A stretch of DNA of 64,000 nucleotides from Polynucleobacter corsicus (GTDB taxonomy: Bacteria > Pseudomonadota > Gammaproteobacteria > Burkholderiales > Burkholderiaceae): contig NZ_CP061314.1 in NCBI RefSeq assembly GCF_018688255.1, positions 1 through 64,000 of the forward strand. The letters are read 5' to 3'. Position 1 is the stretch's first letter. The number at the start of each line of letters is the position of its first letter. Below are positions 10,976 to 23,901 of this stretch, piece by piece. Under the pieces are notes generated by a model. The model was not told the origin of the DNA, ran no database searches, and was given only the letters and a program-made list of their open reading frames with translations. A program made the position numbers and the translations under genes.

Positions 10976-12901
10976 ATGCGTTATTCAAAGAACTTCGATG
11001 TCATTGTGGTTGGCGGCGGTCACGCCGGCACTGAGGCCGCGCTTGCAGCTGCTCGCATGGGATGCGATACCCTTCTTGTAACTCATAGTATTGAGAGTCT
11101 GGGTGCTATGAGCTGCAACCCTTCAATCGGTGGGATTGGCAAAGGCCACTTGGTTAAGGAGATTGATGCCATGGGCGGCGCTATGGCGGCCGCAACTGAC
11201 GAGGCGGGCATTCAGTTTCGGATCTTAAATTCAAGCAAGGGCCCCGCTGTCCGTGCAACCCGCGCACAGGGGGATCGTGTTTTGTATAAGGCTGCGATTC
11301 GTCGTCGTCTCGAAAACCAAGAAAACTTGACCCTTTTCCAGGCTGCCGTAGATGACCTCCTGGTTCAGGGTGATGAAGTTCGGGGTGTGGTTACGCAGAT
11401 GGGCCTGACGTTTATAGCCAAGAAGGTGGTGCTAACTGCTGGCACATTCTTGGATGGGAAGATTCACGTTGGTTTAAATAATCATGCTGGGGGTCGAGCT
11501 GGCGATCCGGCCGCCGCCTCTTTGTCGGCTAGATTGAGAGAGTTGAAGCTTCCCCAGGGAAGATTAAAGACTGGTACCCCACCCCGTATTGATGGGCGAA
11601 CTATTGATTTCTCGGTGATGTTAGAGCAGCCAGGAGATTTGGATCCGGTCCCTGTTTTTTCCTATTTAGGTCGGCCTGAGCAGCATCCCAAGCAAGTACC
11701 TTGCTGGATTTCCCATACAAATGAACAAACACACGACATTATTCGGGGTGGTTTAGACCGTTCCCCGATGTATACCGGCGTTATTGAGGGGGTTGGCCCA
11801 CGCTATTGCCCTTCTATTGAGGACAAGATCCATCGCTTTGCCTCCAGAAATAGCCACCAAATCTTTTTAGAGCCTGAGGGCCTAACAACAAATGAGTTTT
11901 ACCCCAACGGCATTTCTACTAGCCTGCCGTTTGATGTTCAATGGGATTTGGTGCGCAGCATTCGTGGCCTAGAGGCTGCGGTAATTGTGCGTCCTGGCTA
12001 TGCTATTGAGTACGATTTCTTTGATCCGCGCCATTTGCGCCATAGCTTAGAGACTAAGGCAATTGCAGGCCTGTACTTTGCTGGTCAGATTAATGGCACA
12101 ACGGGCTATGAGGAGGCTGCTGCCCAGGGCATGCTTGCTGGCATTAATGCCGGTTTGGCGGCGCAAGGTAAAGAGCCTTGGTTGCCTAAGCGCAGCGAGT
12201 CCTATATTGGTGTTTTAGTGGATGATCTTATTACCTTAGGCGTCCAAGAGCCCTATCGCATGTTTACAAGCCGTGCAGAATACCGCCTGAGCCTGCGTGA
12301 AGATAATGCGGATCTGCGCCTCACCACTATTGGACGTGAACTAGGCTTAGTAGATGATTACCGCTGGAATACGTTTTGCAGGAAACAAGAGGCTGTTTCA
12401 CGTGAAACAGCCCGTTTAAAAGATATTTGGATCGGCCCAAAACATGGATCAGCAAAGGCTGTTTCTGAGCTCTTGGGCCAAGACTTGTCGCACGAGTGCA
12501 CTTTAGCCGACCTTTTAAGGCGTCCTGGCATTACTTATGAGGCAGTTACCAGCCTGTCTGAGGGCCTTTGGTCGCCGGGAACGCTGGATGACGATTTAGG
12601 TTTGGCACAGCAAATTAGCGACCAGGTTGAGGTTTCTATCAAATACCAAGGCTACATAGAGAGGCAAGCTGTGGAGATTGCTCGGCAAGAGCATAACGAG
12701 ACCTTTCCGCTGCCAGAAACTTTGGATTACACCCAAGTAGTCGGCCTATCTAAAGAGGTGCAGCAAAAACTCAATCTGCATAGGCCGGGCACCTTGGGTC
12801 AGGCTGGCAGAATATCTGGAGTTACGCCTGCGGCCCTCTCCTTACTGTTGGTACATCTTAAAAAAGGTCTAGGCCGCACCCAAGAAGAAGTTCATGAGTA
12901 A
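10976..12901 (+). CDS. mnmG: tRNA uridine-34 5-carboxymethylaminomethyl modification enzyme MnmG (GidA)
   Basis: FAD-dependent enzyme that, with MnmE, modifies the wobble uridine of several tRNAs. The dinucleotide-binding motif [12 protein letters not shown] is at about 11-22, followed by the GidA signatures [13 protein letters not shown] and LKTGTPPRI, and a C-terminal MnmE-interacting helical region. Length 641 aa is normal. TGAGG precedes the ATG by 7-8 bases. The 3' end overlaps rsmG by 8 bp. A perfect parS palindrome lies within the coding sequence, read as the protein segment AVSRETA, so this stretch has to serve both codons and ParB binding. Confidence 0.98.
   Translation: MRYSKNFDVIVVGGGHAGTEAALAAARMGCDTLLVTHSIESLGAMSCNPSIGGIGKGHLVKEIDAMGGAMAAATDEAGIQFRILNSSKGPAVRATRAQGDRVLYKAAIRRRLENQENLTLFQAAVDDLLVQGDEVRGVVTQMGLTFIAKKVVLTAGTFLDGKIHVGLNNHAGGRAGDPAAASLSARLRELKLPQGRLKTGTPPRIDGRTIDFSVMLEQPGDLDPVPVFSYLGRPEQHPKQVPCWISHTNEQTHDIIRGGLDRSPMYTGVIEGVGPRYCPSIEDKIHRFASRNSHQIFLEPEGLTTNEFYPNGISTSLPFDVQWDLVRSIRGLEAAVIVRPGYAIEYDFFDPRHLRHSLETKAIAGLYFAGQINGTTGYEEAAAQGMLAGINAGLAAQGKEPWLPKRSESYIGVLVDDLITLGVQEPYRMFTSRAEYRLSLREDNADLRLTTIGRELGLVDDYRWNTFCRKQEAVSRETARLKDIWIGPKHGSAKAVSELLGQDLSHECTLADLLRRPGITYEAVTSLSEGLWSPGTLDDDLGLAQQISDQVEVSIKYQGYIERQAVEIARQEHNETFPLPETLDYTQVVGLSKEVQQKLNLHRPGTLGQAGRISGVTPAALSLLLVHLKKGLGRTQEEVHE
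12391..12412. promoter_or_regulatory. parS: Perfect parS palindrome inside mnmG
   Basis: 12394-12409 is an exact TGTTTCACGTGAAACA, and the symmetry extends to 22 bp (half-site GGCTGTTTCAC). It lies in the mnmG coding frame about 1.2 kb before parA. A perfect 16-bp parS near parAB is strong evidence of a ParB loading site. Confidence 0.93.
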
Positions 12902-13556
12902 TGATTTGGTCTCTTTGGGGATTGAGAGTTTAGGCCTTAATCTGAGCTCTGCCAATATCGCGGATTTAGAGCTTTTCTTGCAGGAAATGGGCCGCTGGAA
13001 CCAAGTGCACAATTTGACTGCGATTGAGGGTGAGAAGAACTCCATTCGATTGCATCTTATTGATTCTATTACAGTTTTACCAGTAATGCGCCGCTTTTTG
13101 GGCATACCAAATCCCAAAATTGCAGATCTTGGTTCGGGCGGCGGCTTGCCTGCAATCCCGATTGCTATTTTGCAGCCGGACTGGCACGTGACTTTGATTG
13201 AGGCTATTCGTAAAAAGACGGCTTTTTTGCAGCATGTGCGCGGTAAGCTGGGTTTAAAGAACATCCAGGTCTTGAGCGAGCGCGTTGAAGCGGTGGCCAA
13301 ATCACAGCCAGGGCAGTTTGATGCGGTGATTTCTAGGGCATTTACTAATCTTGCCCACTTTCTAGAGCTTTCTCTTCCCCTTCTCAAGCCCGATGGATTG
13401 GTGTTTGCAATGAAGGCAAGGCGGGCAGATGAAGAGTTGCAGGACGTTTGCATGGATGACTGGCGTCTGGTGGCCGATGAGCCCCTAGAGATCCCGAATT
13501 TAGCGGTGGAGCGCCGACTTTTGGTCTTATCCCCCGTGAGAAAATTACCCCTTTAA
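12894..13556 (+). CDS. rsmG: 16S rRNA (guanine-527 N7)-methyltransferase RsmG (GidB)
   Basis: SAM-dependent methyltransferase of 16S rRNA G527. The glycine-rich SAM site [18 protein letters not shown] is at about 75-92; upstream lies [12 protein letters not shown], typical of the family N-terminal domain, and downstream the segment [17 protein letters not shown]. 220 aa is standard (E. coli 207). Its start overlaps mnmG by 8 bp, indicating translational coupling, and parA follows 24 bp later. Loss of this gene is known in other bacteria to give low-level streptomycin resistance; here it is intact. Confidence 0.97.
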   Translation: MSNDLVSLGIESLGLNLSSANIADLELFLQEMGRWNQVHNLTAIEGEKNSIRLHLIDSITVLPVMRRFLGIPNPKIADLGSGGGLPAIPIAILQPDWHVTLIEAIRKKTAFLQHVRGKLGLKNIQVLSERVEAVAKSQPGQFDAVISRAFTNLAHFLELSLPLLKPDGLVFAMKARRADEELQDVCMDDWRLVADEPLEIPNLAVERRLLVLSPVRKLPL

Positions 13557-13580
13557 AGCACGACAATTTTAAGAAAAATT

Positions 13581-14351
13581 ATGGCCAAAATATTCTGTAT
13601 TGCAAATCAAAAAGGCGGCGTTGGTAAAACGACTACTGCCGTGAATTTGGCCGCTGGTTTAGCTGGACACCAGCAACGTGTTTTATTGGTGGATTTGGAT
13701 CCACAAGGTAATGCGACGATGGGCTCAGGAATTGAAAAAGCAGATCTCAACAGCACTGTGTACCAAGTCTTGATCGGACTTTCGACAGTAAAAGAATCTG
13801 CAGTACCTTGCGAGAGTTCTGGCTATGATGTGTTGCCAGCAAATCGCGATTTAGCTGGCGCAGAAATTGAGTTGGTAGATTTAGATTCACGCGAACAAAG
13901 ATTGAAAGATGCGCTTGCTCTTGTTGCGAATGACTACGACTTTATTTTGATTGACTGTCCTCCTGCACTATCTTTGTTAACGCTCAATGGATTATGTGCA
14001 GCGAATGGCGTCATCGTACCAATGCAGTGTGAATACTTTGCATTAGAAGGCCTCTCGGATTTAGTGAACACGATTAAGCAAGTTCACGCAAACTTAAATC
14101 CTGATTTAGTGATTATCGGTTTATTGCGCGTGATGTTTGATCCGCGCATGACTTTGCAACAACAAGTTTCTGATCAATTGCTTGAGCACTTTGGCGACAA
14201 AGTATTTAAGAGCATCATTCCCCGCAACGTCCGCCTGGCAGAAGCCCCGTCCTACGGCCTTCCTGGGGTGGCGTTTGATAAGACATCGCGTGGTGCCAAA
14301 GCCTACTTGGAGTTTGGCGCTGAGATGATTGAGCGCATTAAGCAAATGTAA
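13581..14351 (+). CDS. parA: Chromosome partitioning ATPase ParA (Soj)
   Basis: Deviant Walker A ATPase that moves ParB-parS complexes during chromosome segregation. The N-terminus has KGGVGKTT at 11-18 with the signature lysine K11, then the VDLDPQGNATMGSG motif and the Walker B IDCPPALSLLTLN. 256 aa and absence of an N-terminal helix-turn-helix mark it as a chromosomal type Ib ParA. parB follows 23 bp downstream, and parS sites lie in mnmG just upstream. Confidence 0.97.
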   Translation: MAKIFCIANQKGGVGKTTTAVNLAAGLAGHQQRVLLVDLDPQGNATMGSGIEKADLNSTVYQVLIGLSTVKESAVPCESSGYDVLPANRDLAGAEIELVDLDSREQRLKDALALVANDYDFILIDCPPALSLLTLNGLCAANGVIVPMQCEYFALEGLSDLVNTIKQVHANLNPDLVIIGLLRVMFDPRMTLQQQVSDQLLEHFGDKVFKSIIPRNVRLAEAPSYGLPGVAFDKTSRGAKAYLEFGAEMIERIKQM

Positions 14352-14374
14352 AACCTAGGAACAATAAAAATATT

Positions 14375-15262
14375 ATGGTTGCAATCAAGAAAAAAGGTTT
14401 AGGTCGTGGCTTAGAGGCACTTCTCGGCGATAAGGCACAAAAAGAAACCACAGCTGAAATTAATCGTTTGCCATTAAGCGCATTGCAGGCTGGCAAATAT
14501 CAGCCGCGTCAAAAAATGGAAGCGGGTGCATTGCAAGAGTTGGCCGAAAGTATTCGCGAGCAAGGTGTGATGCAGCCCTTGTTAGTGCGTTTGGTTGCCC
14601 CTGGAAAATACGAAATTATTGCTGGTGAGCGTCGCTTTCGTGCGGCAACTTTGGCCGGCTTAAAAGAGGTGCCTGTATTAGTTTCTGGAGCGAATGATCA
14701 AGCTGCTGCTGCAATGGCTTTAGTTGAGAATATGCAGCGCGAAGATTTAAATCCGCTGGAAGAGTCTCAAGGCCTCGCTAGGTTGATTGAGGAGTTTGGT
14801 TTTACGCATGAGCAAGCAGCAAAAGCAGTTGGTAAATCACGTAGCGCCGTGAGTAATTTATTGCGTTTAAATCAACTGGCAAAACCAGTGCAAGCCATGC
14901 TCTTGGCCGGCGATATTGATATGGGTCATGCCCGCGCTCTATTACCCCTGCCGGGAGCCAGCCAAGTCGCTTTGGCACAAAGAATTGCAGCCCAGGGCCT
15001 ATCCGTTCGTGAAGCCGAGAGAATGGCTACTGCCCTAGCGCTTGCTGGCGGTCAAATTGGGGACAAGAAAGCTAAAACCAAGGCGGAGGGCGGCGCACCA
15101 AGCCGCGATCCAGACATGCGTCGCTTAACTCAAGAAATCGCCGATTTAATAGGCTTAAATGCAGAATTTAAGTTTAAGGGCAAAGGCGGCGAGCTCAGAA
15201 TCCGCTTTAGCCAATTTGATGAGCTGGATTCTTTGTTAAAAAAGCTGGGCGTCGAGGCTTAA
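14375..15262 (+). CDS. parB: Chromosome partitioning protein ParB (Spo0J)
   Basis: CTPase and DNA-binding clamp that loads at parS and spreads. The N-terminal ParA-contact segment [11 protein letters not shown] is at 8-18, the CTP-binding GERRFRA motif at 84-90, and a helix-turn-helix (about 144-165) with [14 protein letters not shown] that reads parS. The C-terminal dimerisation domain ends at 295, normal length. Last gene of the mnmG-rsmG-parA-parB run; candidate target sites are at 10921 and 12394. Confidence 0.97.
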   Translation: MVAIKKKGLGRGLEALLGDKAQKETTAEINRLPLSALQAGKYQPRQKMEAGALQELAESIREQGVMQPLLVRLVAPGKYEIIAGERRFRAATLAGLKEVPVLVSGANDQAAAAMALVENMQREDLNPLEESQGLARLIEEFGFTHEQAAKAVGKSRSAVSNLLRLNQLAKPVQAMLLAGDIDMGHARALLPLPGASQVALAQRIAAQGLSVREAERMATALALAGGQIGDKKAKTKAEGGAPSRDPDMRRLTQEIADLIGLNAEFKFKGKGGELRIRFSQFDELDSLLKKLGVEA

Positions 15263-15289
15263 AAGGCTTAAAAAATGACCCCAAAACAT

Positions 15290-15318
15290 TTGACCTATTG
15301 CAGTGCACACATTAAACT
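15290..15318 (+). promoter_or_regulatory. Possible promoter of the ATP synthase operon
   Basis: TTGACC (15290-15295), a 17-bp spacer and TAAACT (15313-15318). A start near 15325 would leave only about 6 nt before the TTG at 15331, so either the message is almost leaderless or the true AtpI start is further in. No better promoter was seen between parB and atpB. Confidence 0.4.
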
Positions 15319-15330
15319 CACGGGGCTAAA

Positions 15331-15825
15331 TTGATTCCTCAAAAAAATCGATTTTCCGAGGCAGGTGACTGGGATGAATCTGAAGAAGAGACATACCGGG
15401 TTGTAAGTAAAGAGGAGATGAGGGCGCTGCAAGCAAGCAATGCCCTTAATTACCCCCCACTGTCGCCATGGAAGATTTTGGCTGCGCAAATAGTGCTCAC
15501 TGCGTTCAGTATGGTGTTTTGGTCCTTTTTTGGGGACTCGATTGGGATAAACCTTTATACTCAGTCGGCCTTTTTAGGTGGTTTAACTAGCGTTTTGCCT
15601 TCGGCCCTGTTTTTAATCAGGTTGGAGTTGGCAAAAAAAACGCAAGTCTTAAATCCAGGGAATTATTTGACGGCATTGGTTTCAGGCGAATTTATCAAAA
15701 TCGTCGTTACATTGATGCTGTTTTTGGGGATTGCATATTGGGTCCCGGGCGTATTTTGGGTCCCTTTATTGGTGACTTATGTACTTGCCCTTAAGTGTGT
15801 TTGGCTGGCGTGGTTGTGGCGCTAA
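15331..15825 (+). CDS. atpI: ATP synthase subunit I-like membrane protein (AtpI)
   Basis: Small membrane protein thought to help assemble the c-ring in F-type ATP synthases. The 164-residue frame has a charged, Glu-rich N-terminus (about 1-30) and four hydrophobic segments (about 48-68, 75-95, 108-130, 137-158), typical of AtpI. It lies directly before atpB, the usual place. Start is uncertain: TTG at 15331 opens the frame, and the ATG at 15418 (residue 30) would remove the acidic tail while keeping all membrane spans. Assignment rests on topology and position, since AtpI is poorly conserved. Confidence 0.75.
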   Translation: MIPQKNRFSEAGDWDESEEETYRVVSKEEMRALQASNALNYPPLSPWKILAAQIVLTAFSMVFWSFFGDSIGINLYTQSAFLGGLTSVLPSALFLIRLELAKKTQVLNPGNYLTALVSGEFIKIVVTLMLFLGIAYWVPGVFWVPLLVTYVLALKCVWLAWLWR

Positions 15826-15861
15826 GAGTAATAAACGAGATTGAATCTAAGGACTAGTTAA

Positions 15862-16740
<879 letters not shown>

Positions 16741-16755
16741 GATTTTTATTTTTAA

Positions 16756-17052
<297 letters not shown>

Positions 17053-17115
17053 TTGTTTTGGCGTGGATGACCACCGGGTCATCCAACCGTTCTTAACAAT
17101 ACTGAAAGGAATATC

Positions 17116-17586
17116 GTGAATCTGAACGCGACCCTATTCGCGCAAATGATCGTTTTCTTCGTCTTATGGTGGGTTGTTGCACGCTTTGTGTGGCCACCGC
17201 TAGTTAAGGCGTTAGATGAGCGTTCAAGCAAAATTGCTGACGGCTTAGCGGCTGCCGAGCGTGGTAAAGAAGCACTCGCATTAGCAAGCAATGAAGCAGA
17301 GCAAGAATTATCTAAAGCACGCCAAGAAGGTGTGCAGCGTGTTGCAGAAGCAGAAAAACGTGCACAAATGTCCGCTGAAGAAATTCGCGCAAATGCACAA
17401 GCTGAAGCAGCCCGTATTATTTCTCAAGCTAAGCAAGATGCAGATCAACAAGTTACTCGTGCCCGTGAAGTATTGCGCGCCGAAGTCGCTGTGTTGGCTG
17501 TTAAAGGCGCAGAGCAAATTTTGCGTCGTGAAGTGGATGCAAAAGCCCACGGCGCATTGCTTGATCAATTAAAGGCAGAACTTTGA
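17116..17586 (+). CDS. atpF: F1Fo ATP synthase subunit b
   Basis: Peripheral stalk subunit, 156 aa as in E. coli. One N-terminal membrane helix (about 5-25, with [14 protein letters not shown]) is followed by a long charged helix rich in Ala, Glu, Lys and Arg that forms the right-handed coiled coil dimer. A GTG at 17116 opens the frame with GAAAGGAATATC before it. The single copy suggests a homodimeric stalk, no b' gene being present. Confidence 0.96.
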   Translation: MNLNATLFAQMIVFFVLWWVVARFVWPPLVKALDERSSKIADGLAAAERGKEALALASNEAEQELSKARQEGVQRVAEAEKRAQMSAEEIRANAQAEAARIISQAKQDADQQVTRAREVLRAEVAVLAVKGAEQILRREVDAKAHGALLDQLKAEL

Positions 17587-17587
17587 T

Positions 17588-18124
17588 ATGGCTGAATTAG
17601 CCACGATTGCACGCCCTTATGCTGAAGCACTTTTTCAAAGTGCCAAGCCTGCTGAGTTTGCTACTTGTTTAGAGCAGTTAAATGAATTGGCGCAGCTTGC
17701 TGCATTGCCAGAAGTTGCTGCTTTATCAAATAATCCAAAAGTATCTGCAGCTGACGTAAGCAAGCTGCTGTCTGGCATGGTGAAGACTAAGCTGGATAGT
17801 AAAGTCACCAGTTTTTTAAGTCTTGTAAATCAAAGCCATCGCCTATCAGCCATGCCTGAAATTGCTCTTCAGTTTGAGGCAATGAAGAATCAGAGCGAAG
17901 GTGCAGCAGAAGTAATGATTACTAGCGCATTCCCATTAGAGGGTTCTGCGTTAAATGATTTGTTGTCAAGTTTGAAGAAACGCTTTGGGGGCAAAGAATT
18001 GCGCCCAACTATCCAAGTAGATCCAGAATTGATTGGCGGAGTTCGCATTCAAGTTGGAGATGAGGTAATGGATAGTTCAGTTAAGGCACAGCTGGCTCAA
18101 ATGCAAGCAAGTCTTGGCGCATAA
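17588..18124 (+). CDS. atpH: F1Fo ATP synthase subunit delta
   Basis: Links the b-stalk to the top of the alpha3beta3 head (OSCP homologue). The 178-aa protein begins ELATIARPYAEALF, the family N-terminal signature, and ends with LIGGVRIQVGDEVMDSSVKAQL, the conserved C-terminal signature. It starts one base after the atpF stop, so translation is coupled. Confidence 0.97.
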   Translation: MAELATIARPYAEALFQSAKPAEFATCLEQLNELAQLAALPEVAALSNNPKVSAADVSKLLSGMVKTKLDSKVTSFLSLVNQSHRLSAMPEIALQFEAMKNQSEGAAEVMITSAFPLEGSALNDLLSSLKKRFGGKELRPTIQVDPELIGGVRIQVGDEVMDSSVKAQLAQMQASLGA

Positions 18125-18169
18125 GTTATCCCTATTAAGAACATACGAAATAAGACCCAGGAGTAAGTA

Positions 18170-19711
18170 ATGCAACTCAACCCTTCCGAGATCAGTGAAC
18201 TGATCAAAAGCCGAATTAGCGAAATGGGTGTTGATTCCCAACTTCGTAACGAAGGCACTGTAATTTCAGTGACCGACGGTATTTGCCGCGTACACGGCTT
18301 ATCTGGTGTTATGCAGGGCGAGATGTTGGAGTTCCCGAACAACACCATCGGCCTCGCTTTGAACCTTGAGCGTGATTCAGTTGGTGCCGTAGTGTTGGGT
18401 GAGTACACCCATATTAAAGAAGGCGACCCAGTTAAATGTACTGGTCGTATTTTGGAAGTTCCAGTTGGCCCAGAGTTGCTCGGTCGCGTTGTAAACGCAC
18501 TAGGTCAGCCGATTGATGGCAAGGGCCCAATCAATACCAAGTTAACTGACTTTATCGAAAAAGTTGCTCCAGGCGTTATCGCTCGTCAATCCGTTAGCCA
18601 GCCAGTTCAAACTGGCTTGAAGGCGATTGATGCAATGGTTCCAATCGGCCGTGGCCAGCGCGAGCTGATCATTGGTGACCGTCAAACAGGTAAGACAGCA
18701 GTTGCAGTTGACGCGATCATTAACCAAAAAGGTAAAGGCGTTTATTGCGTTTACGTTGCGATTGGTCAAAAAGCCTCTACTATTGCTAACGTTGTGCGCA
18801 AGCTCACTGAGCTCGGCGCAATGGAATACACCGTTGTTGTAGCAGCAAGTGCTTCTGAGTCTGCAGCGATGCAGTACCTCTCTGCATATGCAGGTTGCAC
18901 AATGGGTGAATACTTCCGCGATCGTGGTGAAGATGCGCTGATCGTTTACGATGATTTAACAAAACAAGCGGTTGCATATCGTCAGATTTCTTTGCTCTTG
19001 CGTCGCCCACCAGGCCGCGAAGCTTACCCTGGCGATGTGTTCTATCTCCACTCACGTTTACTTGAGCGCGCTGCTCGTGTGAATGCTGAATATGTTGAGA
19101 AATTTACAAATGGTTCAGTAAAAGGTAAGACGGGTTCTTTGACTGCATTGCCAATTATTGAGACTCAAGCTGGCGACGTTTCTGCATTCGTTCCGACTAA
19201 CGTGATTTCGATTACTGACGGTCAGATCTTCTTGGAAACCGACTTGTTTAATGCTGGCGTACGTCCTGCGATTAACGCCGGTATTTCTGTGTCACGCGTT
19301 GGTGGCGCAGCTCAGACTAAAGTGATCAAAAAATTGTCCGGCGGTATTCGTACCGACTTAGCTCAGTATCGTGAATTAGCAGCGTTTGCACAGTTTGCAT
19401 CTGATCTTGATGATGCAACGCGTAAACAACTCGAGCGCGGTAAGCGTGTTACTGAGTTGTGTAAACAGGCGCAGTACAAGCCTTTGCAGGTTTGGGAAAT
19501 GGCCGCCTCACTTTATGCCATGAACAACGGCTACTTTGATGATCTTGAAGTAAAGCATGTATTGGCATTTGAAAAAGGCTTACAAGATCATTTGAAATCA
19601 AAATACGCTGATTTAGTTGGCCGTATTGAAGAGACCAAAGACTTGAGCAAAGATGATGAAGCTGCTTTGCGTTCCGCGATTGAGGATTACAAGCGTTCAG
19701 CCTCTTTCTAA
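18170..19711 (+). CDS. atpA: F1Fo ATP synthase subunit alpha
   Basis: Non-catalytic nucleotide-binding subunit of the F1 head, 513 aa as in E. coli. Walker [10 protein letters not shown] is at 169-177, and the alpha signature with [17 protein letters not shown] is intact, including the arginine finger region. A clear GGAGTAAGTA precedes the ATG. Sits in the standard order between delta and gamma. Confidence 0.98.
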   Translation: MQLNPSEISELIKSRISEMGVDSQLRNEGTVISVTDGICRVHGLSGVMQGEMLEFPNNTIGLALNLERDSVGAVVLGEYTHIKEGDPVKCTGRILEVPVGPELLGRVVNALGQPIDGKGPINTKLTDFIEKVAPGVIARQSVSQPVQTGLKAIDAMVPIGRGQRELIIGDRQTGKTAVAVDAIINQKGKGVYCVYVAIGQKASTIANVVRKLTELGAMEYTVVVAASASESAAMQYLSAYAGCTMGEYFRDRGEDALIVYDDLTKQAVAYRQISLLLRRPPGREAYPGDVFYLHSRLLERAARVNAEYVEKFTNGSVKGKTGSLTALPIIETQAGDVSAFVPTNVISITDGQIFLETDLFNAGVRPAINAGISVSRVGGAAQTKVIKKLSGGIRTDLAQYRELAAFAQFASDLDDATRKQLERGKRVTELCKQAQYKPLQVWEMAASLYAMNNGYFDDLEVKHVLAFEKGLQDHLKSKYADLVGRIEETKDLSKDDEAALRSAIEDYKRSASF

Positions 19712-19728
19712 GAGGGCTCGCATAAATC

Positions 19729-20598
19729 ATGGCAAGCACAAAAGAGATACGATCTAAGATCAAGAGCGTGCAAAATACGCGCAAGATCACGAAGGCAATG
19801 GAAATGGTCGCCGCATCCAAGATGCGTCGCGCCCAAGAGCGCATGCGTAACGCGCGTCCTTATGCTGAAAAAATTCGTGAGATTGTTGCCAATCTTTCAA
19901 AAGCAAATCCTGAGTTCCGCCCTGCTTACATGGCGACTCGTGATGTAAAGAAAATTGGCACGATTTTGGTTACAACAGACAAAGGTTTATGCGGCGGACT
20001 AAACACCAACGTATTGCGTCTGATTGCAAACCAAGTGCGCGATATGCAAGGCAGCAATATTGATATTGAATACACTGCTATCGGCTCGAAAGGCCTCCAG
20101 TTTTTGAACCGTTCAAAAGCAAAACTGATTTCTCAAACAACTCAAATTGGCGATACGCCACACATGGATGTGTTGATTGGTGCAATTACTGCCCAGTTAG
20201 AAGCGTTTGAGCGCGGCGAAATTGATGCTGTTTATTTGGCATATAACCGCTTTGTAAATGCAATGAAACAAGAGCCTGTTTTAGAAAAACTCTTACCACT
20301 GGAGCCAGTTGCATTGACTCCAGAAGAGAAGGCAGCAAATTCTTGGGATTACATCTACGAACCTGATGCGGAGTCCATCTTGAATGGCTTGCTCAAGCGT
20401 TATGTAGAAGCAATGATTTATCAAGCTGTTGCTGAAAACATGGCTTCAGAACAATCTGCACGAATGGTCTCAATGAAGGCCGCTTCAGATAATGCGAAGA
20501 ATGTGATTGGCGAATTGCAATTGGTGTACAACAAAACACGACAGGCTGCTATTACTAAAGAGTTGTCAGAGATTGTTGGCGGAGCGGCTGCGGTTTAA
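19729..20598 (+). CDS. atpG: F1Fo ATP synthase subunit gamma
   Basis: Central rotor shaft, 289 aa. The N-terminal helix ([20 protein letters not shown]) and the C-terminal signature [22 protein letters not shown], which forms the long coiled coil inside the head, are both present. The start lies 17 bp after atpA. Confidence 0.97.
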   Translation: MASTKEIRSKIKSVQNTRKITKAMEMVAASKMRRAQERMRNARPYAEKIREIVANLSKANPEFRPAYMATRDVKKIGTILVTTDKGLCGGLNTNVLRLIANQVRDMQGSNIDIEYTAIGSKGLQFLNRSKAKLISQTTQIGDTPHMDVLIGAITAQLEAFERGEIDAVYLAYNRFVNAMKQEPVLEKLLPLEPVALTPEEKAANSWDYIYEPDAESILNGLLKRYVEAMIYQAVAENMASEQSARMVSMKAASDNAKNVIGELQLVYNKTRQAAITKELSEIVGGAAAV

Positions 20599-20638
20599 GC
20601 GGTCAGCGTTTAGGAATACGAAAGAATTCAGGAATTAA

Positions 20639-22054
<1,416 letters not shown>

Positions 22055-22075
22055 TCGAATTCATCTAGGGAAATT

Positions 22076-22492
22076 ATGTCAACCATACGCGTCGATGTAG
22101 TAAGTGCTGAGCAATCTATTTTCAGCGGTGAAGCCAAGTTTGTAGCGCTTCCTGGAGAAAATGGTGAGCTCGGTATTTTACGCGGCCACACTCCTTTGAT
22201 TACACGCATTCGTCCAGGCTCAGTTCGTATTGAAAAAGCTGATGGCGATGAAGAGTTTGTATTCGTTGCAGGTGGCTATTTAGAAGTGCAGCCGGATCAT
22301 GTCACTGTATTGGCAGACACCGCTATTCGCGGTCATGACTTGGATGAAGCAAAAGCTATCGAAGCTAAGAAGCGCGCTGAAGAGGCTATGCAAAATCGTG
22401 GTACTGAATTTGATTTGGCTTTAGCTCAATCAGAGTTTGCCATGGCAGCAGCACAGCTGGCTGCGATTGCTCGTTTCCGTCGTAAAAAATAA
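22076..22492 (+). CDS. atpC: F1Fo ATP synthase subunit epsilon
   Basis: Rotor-foot subunit that also inhibits ATP hydrolysis, 138 aa. It has an N-terminal beta sandwich ([34 protein letters not shown]) and a C-terminal two-helix hairpin rich in Ala, Glu and Lys. Last of the atp genes; hemE follows within 15 bp, so it may share the transcript. Confidence 0.97.
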   Translation: MSTIRVDVVSAEQSIFSGEAKFVALPGENGELGILRGHTPLITRIRPGSVRIEKADGDEEFVFVAGGYLEVQPDHVTVLADTAIRGHDLDEAKAIEAKKRAEEAMQNRGTEFDLALAQSEFAMAAAQLAAIARFRRKK

Positions 22493-22507
22493 GAATCGGA
22501 CATTTCC

Positions 22508-23620
22508 TTGTTGTTAAATGACCGATTTTTAAAAGCCTGCTTGGGCGAAGCGGTTGATCAAACGCCGCTTTGGCTTATGCGTCAAGCGGGTCGCTACCTG
22601 CCGGAGTACAACGCAACCCGCGCAAGAGCTGGAAGCTTTCTTGGCCTAGCTAAAAATCCAGCCTATGCAACTGAGGTAACGCTTCAGCCACTGGATCGCT
22701 ACCCATTAGATGCGGCGATTTTGTTCTCAGATATTTTGACCATTCCAGATGCAATGGGTTTGGGTCTGAAATTTACAGCAGGTGAAGGACCCAGTTTTGA
22801 CCACCCCCTTCGCACGGAAGAGGCGGTAAAAAAATTACGCGTTGCAGATATGGATCAGCTCAAATATGTTTTTGATGCTGTGTCAGAAATTCGCAAGGCA
22901 CTGATTCAAGATGGTAAGCAGCGCGTTCCGCTGATTGGTTTTTCTGGCAGCCCATGGACATTGGCTTGCTACATGATTGATGGTTCGGGCTCCGACGATT
23001 TTCGTCATGCCAAGACTATGATGTTTAGTCGCCCAGATTTGCTTGAGCATATTCTGGAGATTAATGTGCAGTCCGTGGCTGCTTATTTAATTGAGCAAGT
23101 TAAGGCAGGTGCACAAGCACTCATGATCTTTGATACCTGGGGAGGCTTACTTCCCGATGGTTGGTATCAGCGCATGTCTTTGGCTGCTATGCAAAAAGTG
23201 ATTGCACTATTACCTCGTGAACATGAGGGGCGCAAGATCCCAATCATTATGTTCACTAAAGGCGGCGGTATTTGGTTAAATGACATGGCGCAAATTGGGG
23301 CAGATGTTATTGCGATTGACTGGACAATGCGCTTAAGCCGTGCTCGTCAGCAGCTTTTAGATGTCAACAAACCGCTGGCTTTGCAGGGCAACCTAGATCC
23401 GCTAATTTTGTTCTCAGAACCAAAACAAGTTGCAGCTGCTGCCGAGGGCCTCTTGAATGACTTAGCGGGAGCTCCTGCATTAAAGCCTGGTTTGCATCCC
23501 CTCGATGGCCATATTTTTAATCTAGGGCACGGCATTAACCAATTTACCCCACCCGAAAATGTGGCGGCGCTCTCTGAAGCTGTAATCAATCACTCAAAAG
23601 CCTTGCGCACAAAGCAATAA
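22508..23620 (+). CDS. hemE: Uroporphyrinogen decarboxylase
   Basis: Decarboxylates uroporphyrinogen III to coproporphyrinogen III in heme synthesis. The substrate-binding signatures [15 protein letters not shown] (about 19-33) and the second motif [17 protein letters not shown] are intact, with Asp of the [17 protein letters not shown] segment. 370 aa is normal. Start is a TTG (22508, or the adjacent TTG at 22511), since no in-frame ATG precedes [15 protein letters not shown] upstream is a weak ribosome binding site. Only 15 bp after atpC. Confidence 0.96.
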   Translation: MLLNDRFLKACLGEAVDQTPLWLMRQAGRYLPEYNATRARAGSFLGLAKNPAYATEVTLQPLDRYPLDAAILFSDILTIPDAMGLGLKFTAGEGPSFDHPLRTEEAVKKLRVADMDQLKYVFDAVSEIRKALIQDGKQRVPLIGFSGSPWTLACYMIDGSGSDDFRHAKTMMFSRPDLLEHILEINVQSVAAYLIEQVKAGAQALMIFDTWGGLLPDGWYQRMSLAAMQKVIALLPREHEGRKIPIIMFTKGGGIWLNDMAQIGADVIAIDWTMRLSRARQQLLDVNKPLALQGNLDPLILFSEPKQVAAAAEGLLNDLAGAPALKPGLHPLDGHIFNLGHGINQFTPPENVAALSEAVINHSKALRTKQ

Positions 23621-23661
23621 CTATAAGTAATTGCTAACTTAGGCCGGTATTTTGGTAAAAG

Positions 23662-23857
23662 TTATGCACAGAAATGTGCAAAATAAAAAATACAGTGAGA
23701 TTCGTAAGAATTATGAATCTTTACCTTATTAATTGGCTTTAAGTCATTGATTAATATAGAAAATTAATAAAATATTGATTTTCTGTCTACGATGGCATTC
23801 CTATAAAATAACTATAGAAACGCAAAGCATCAAATGATATCCACAGACTTATCCACA
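23662..23857. promoter_or_regulatory. DnaA-box cluster in the hemE-priA spacer
   Basis: The 281-bp spacer (23621-23901) holds TTATGCACA at 23662-23670 (perfect consensus), an inverted near-copy TGTGCAAAA at 23675-23683, ATATCCACA at 23837-23845 and a perfect TTATCCACA at 23849-23857. Between the pairs lies a very AT-rich stretch (about 23710-23790). The spacing resembles a small regulatory or titration site. Four boxes in one short spacer outside oriC look non-random, but DnaA binding here is not demonstrated. Confidence 0.6.
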
Positions 23858-23901
23858 GGGTTGAATAACAAATTTTAGTAAATGATCCTCAGCCTATCGT
23901 A

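Noticed and set aside
12869..13453. 194-aa minus-strand frame over rsmG
   Set aside because: Antisense shadow of rsmG; no recognisable motif and unlikely composition.
17291..17572. 93-aa plus-strand frame inside atpF
   Set aside because: Out-of-frame reading of a Lys/Ala/Glu-rich coiled-coil region; no start signal.
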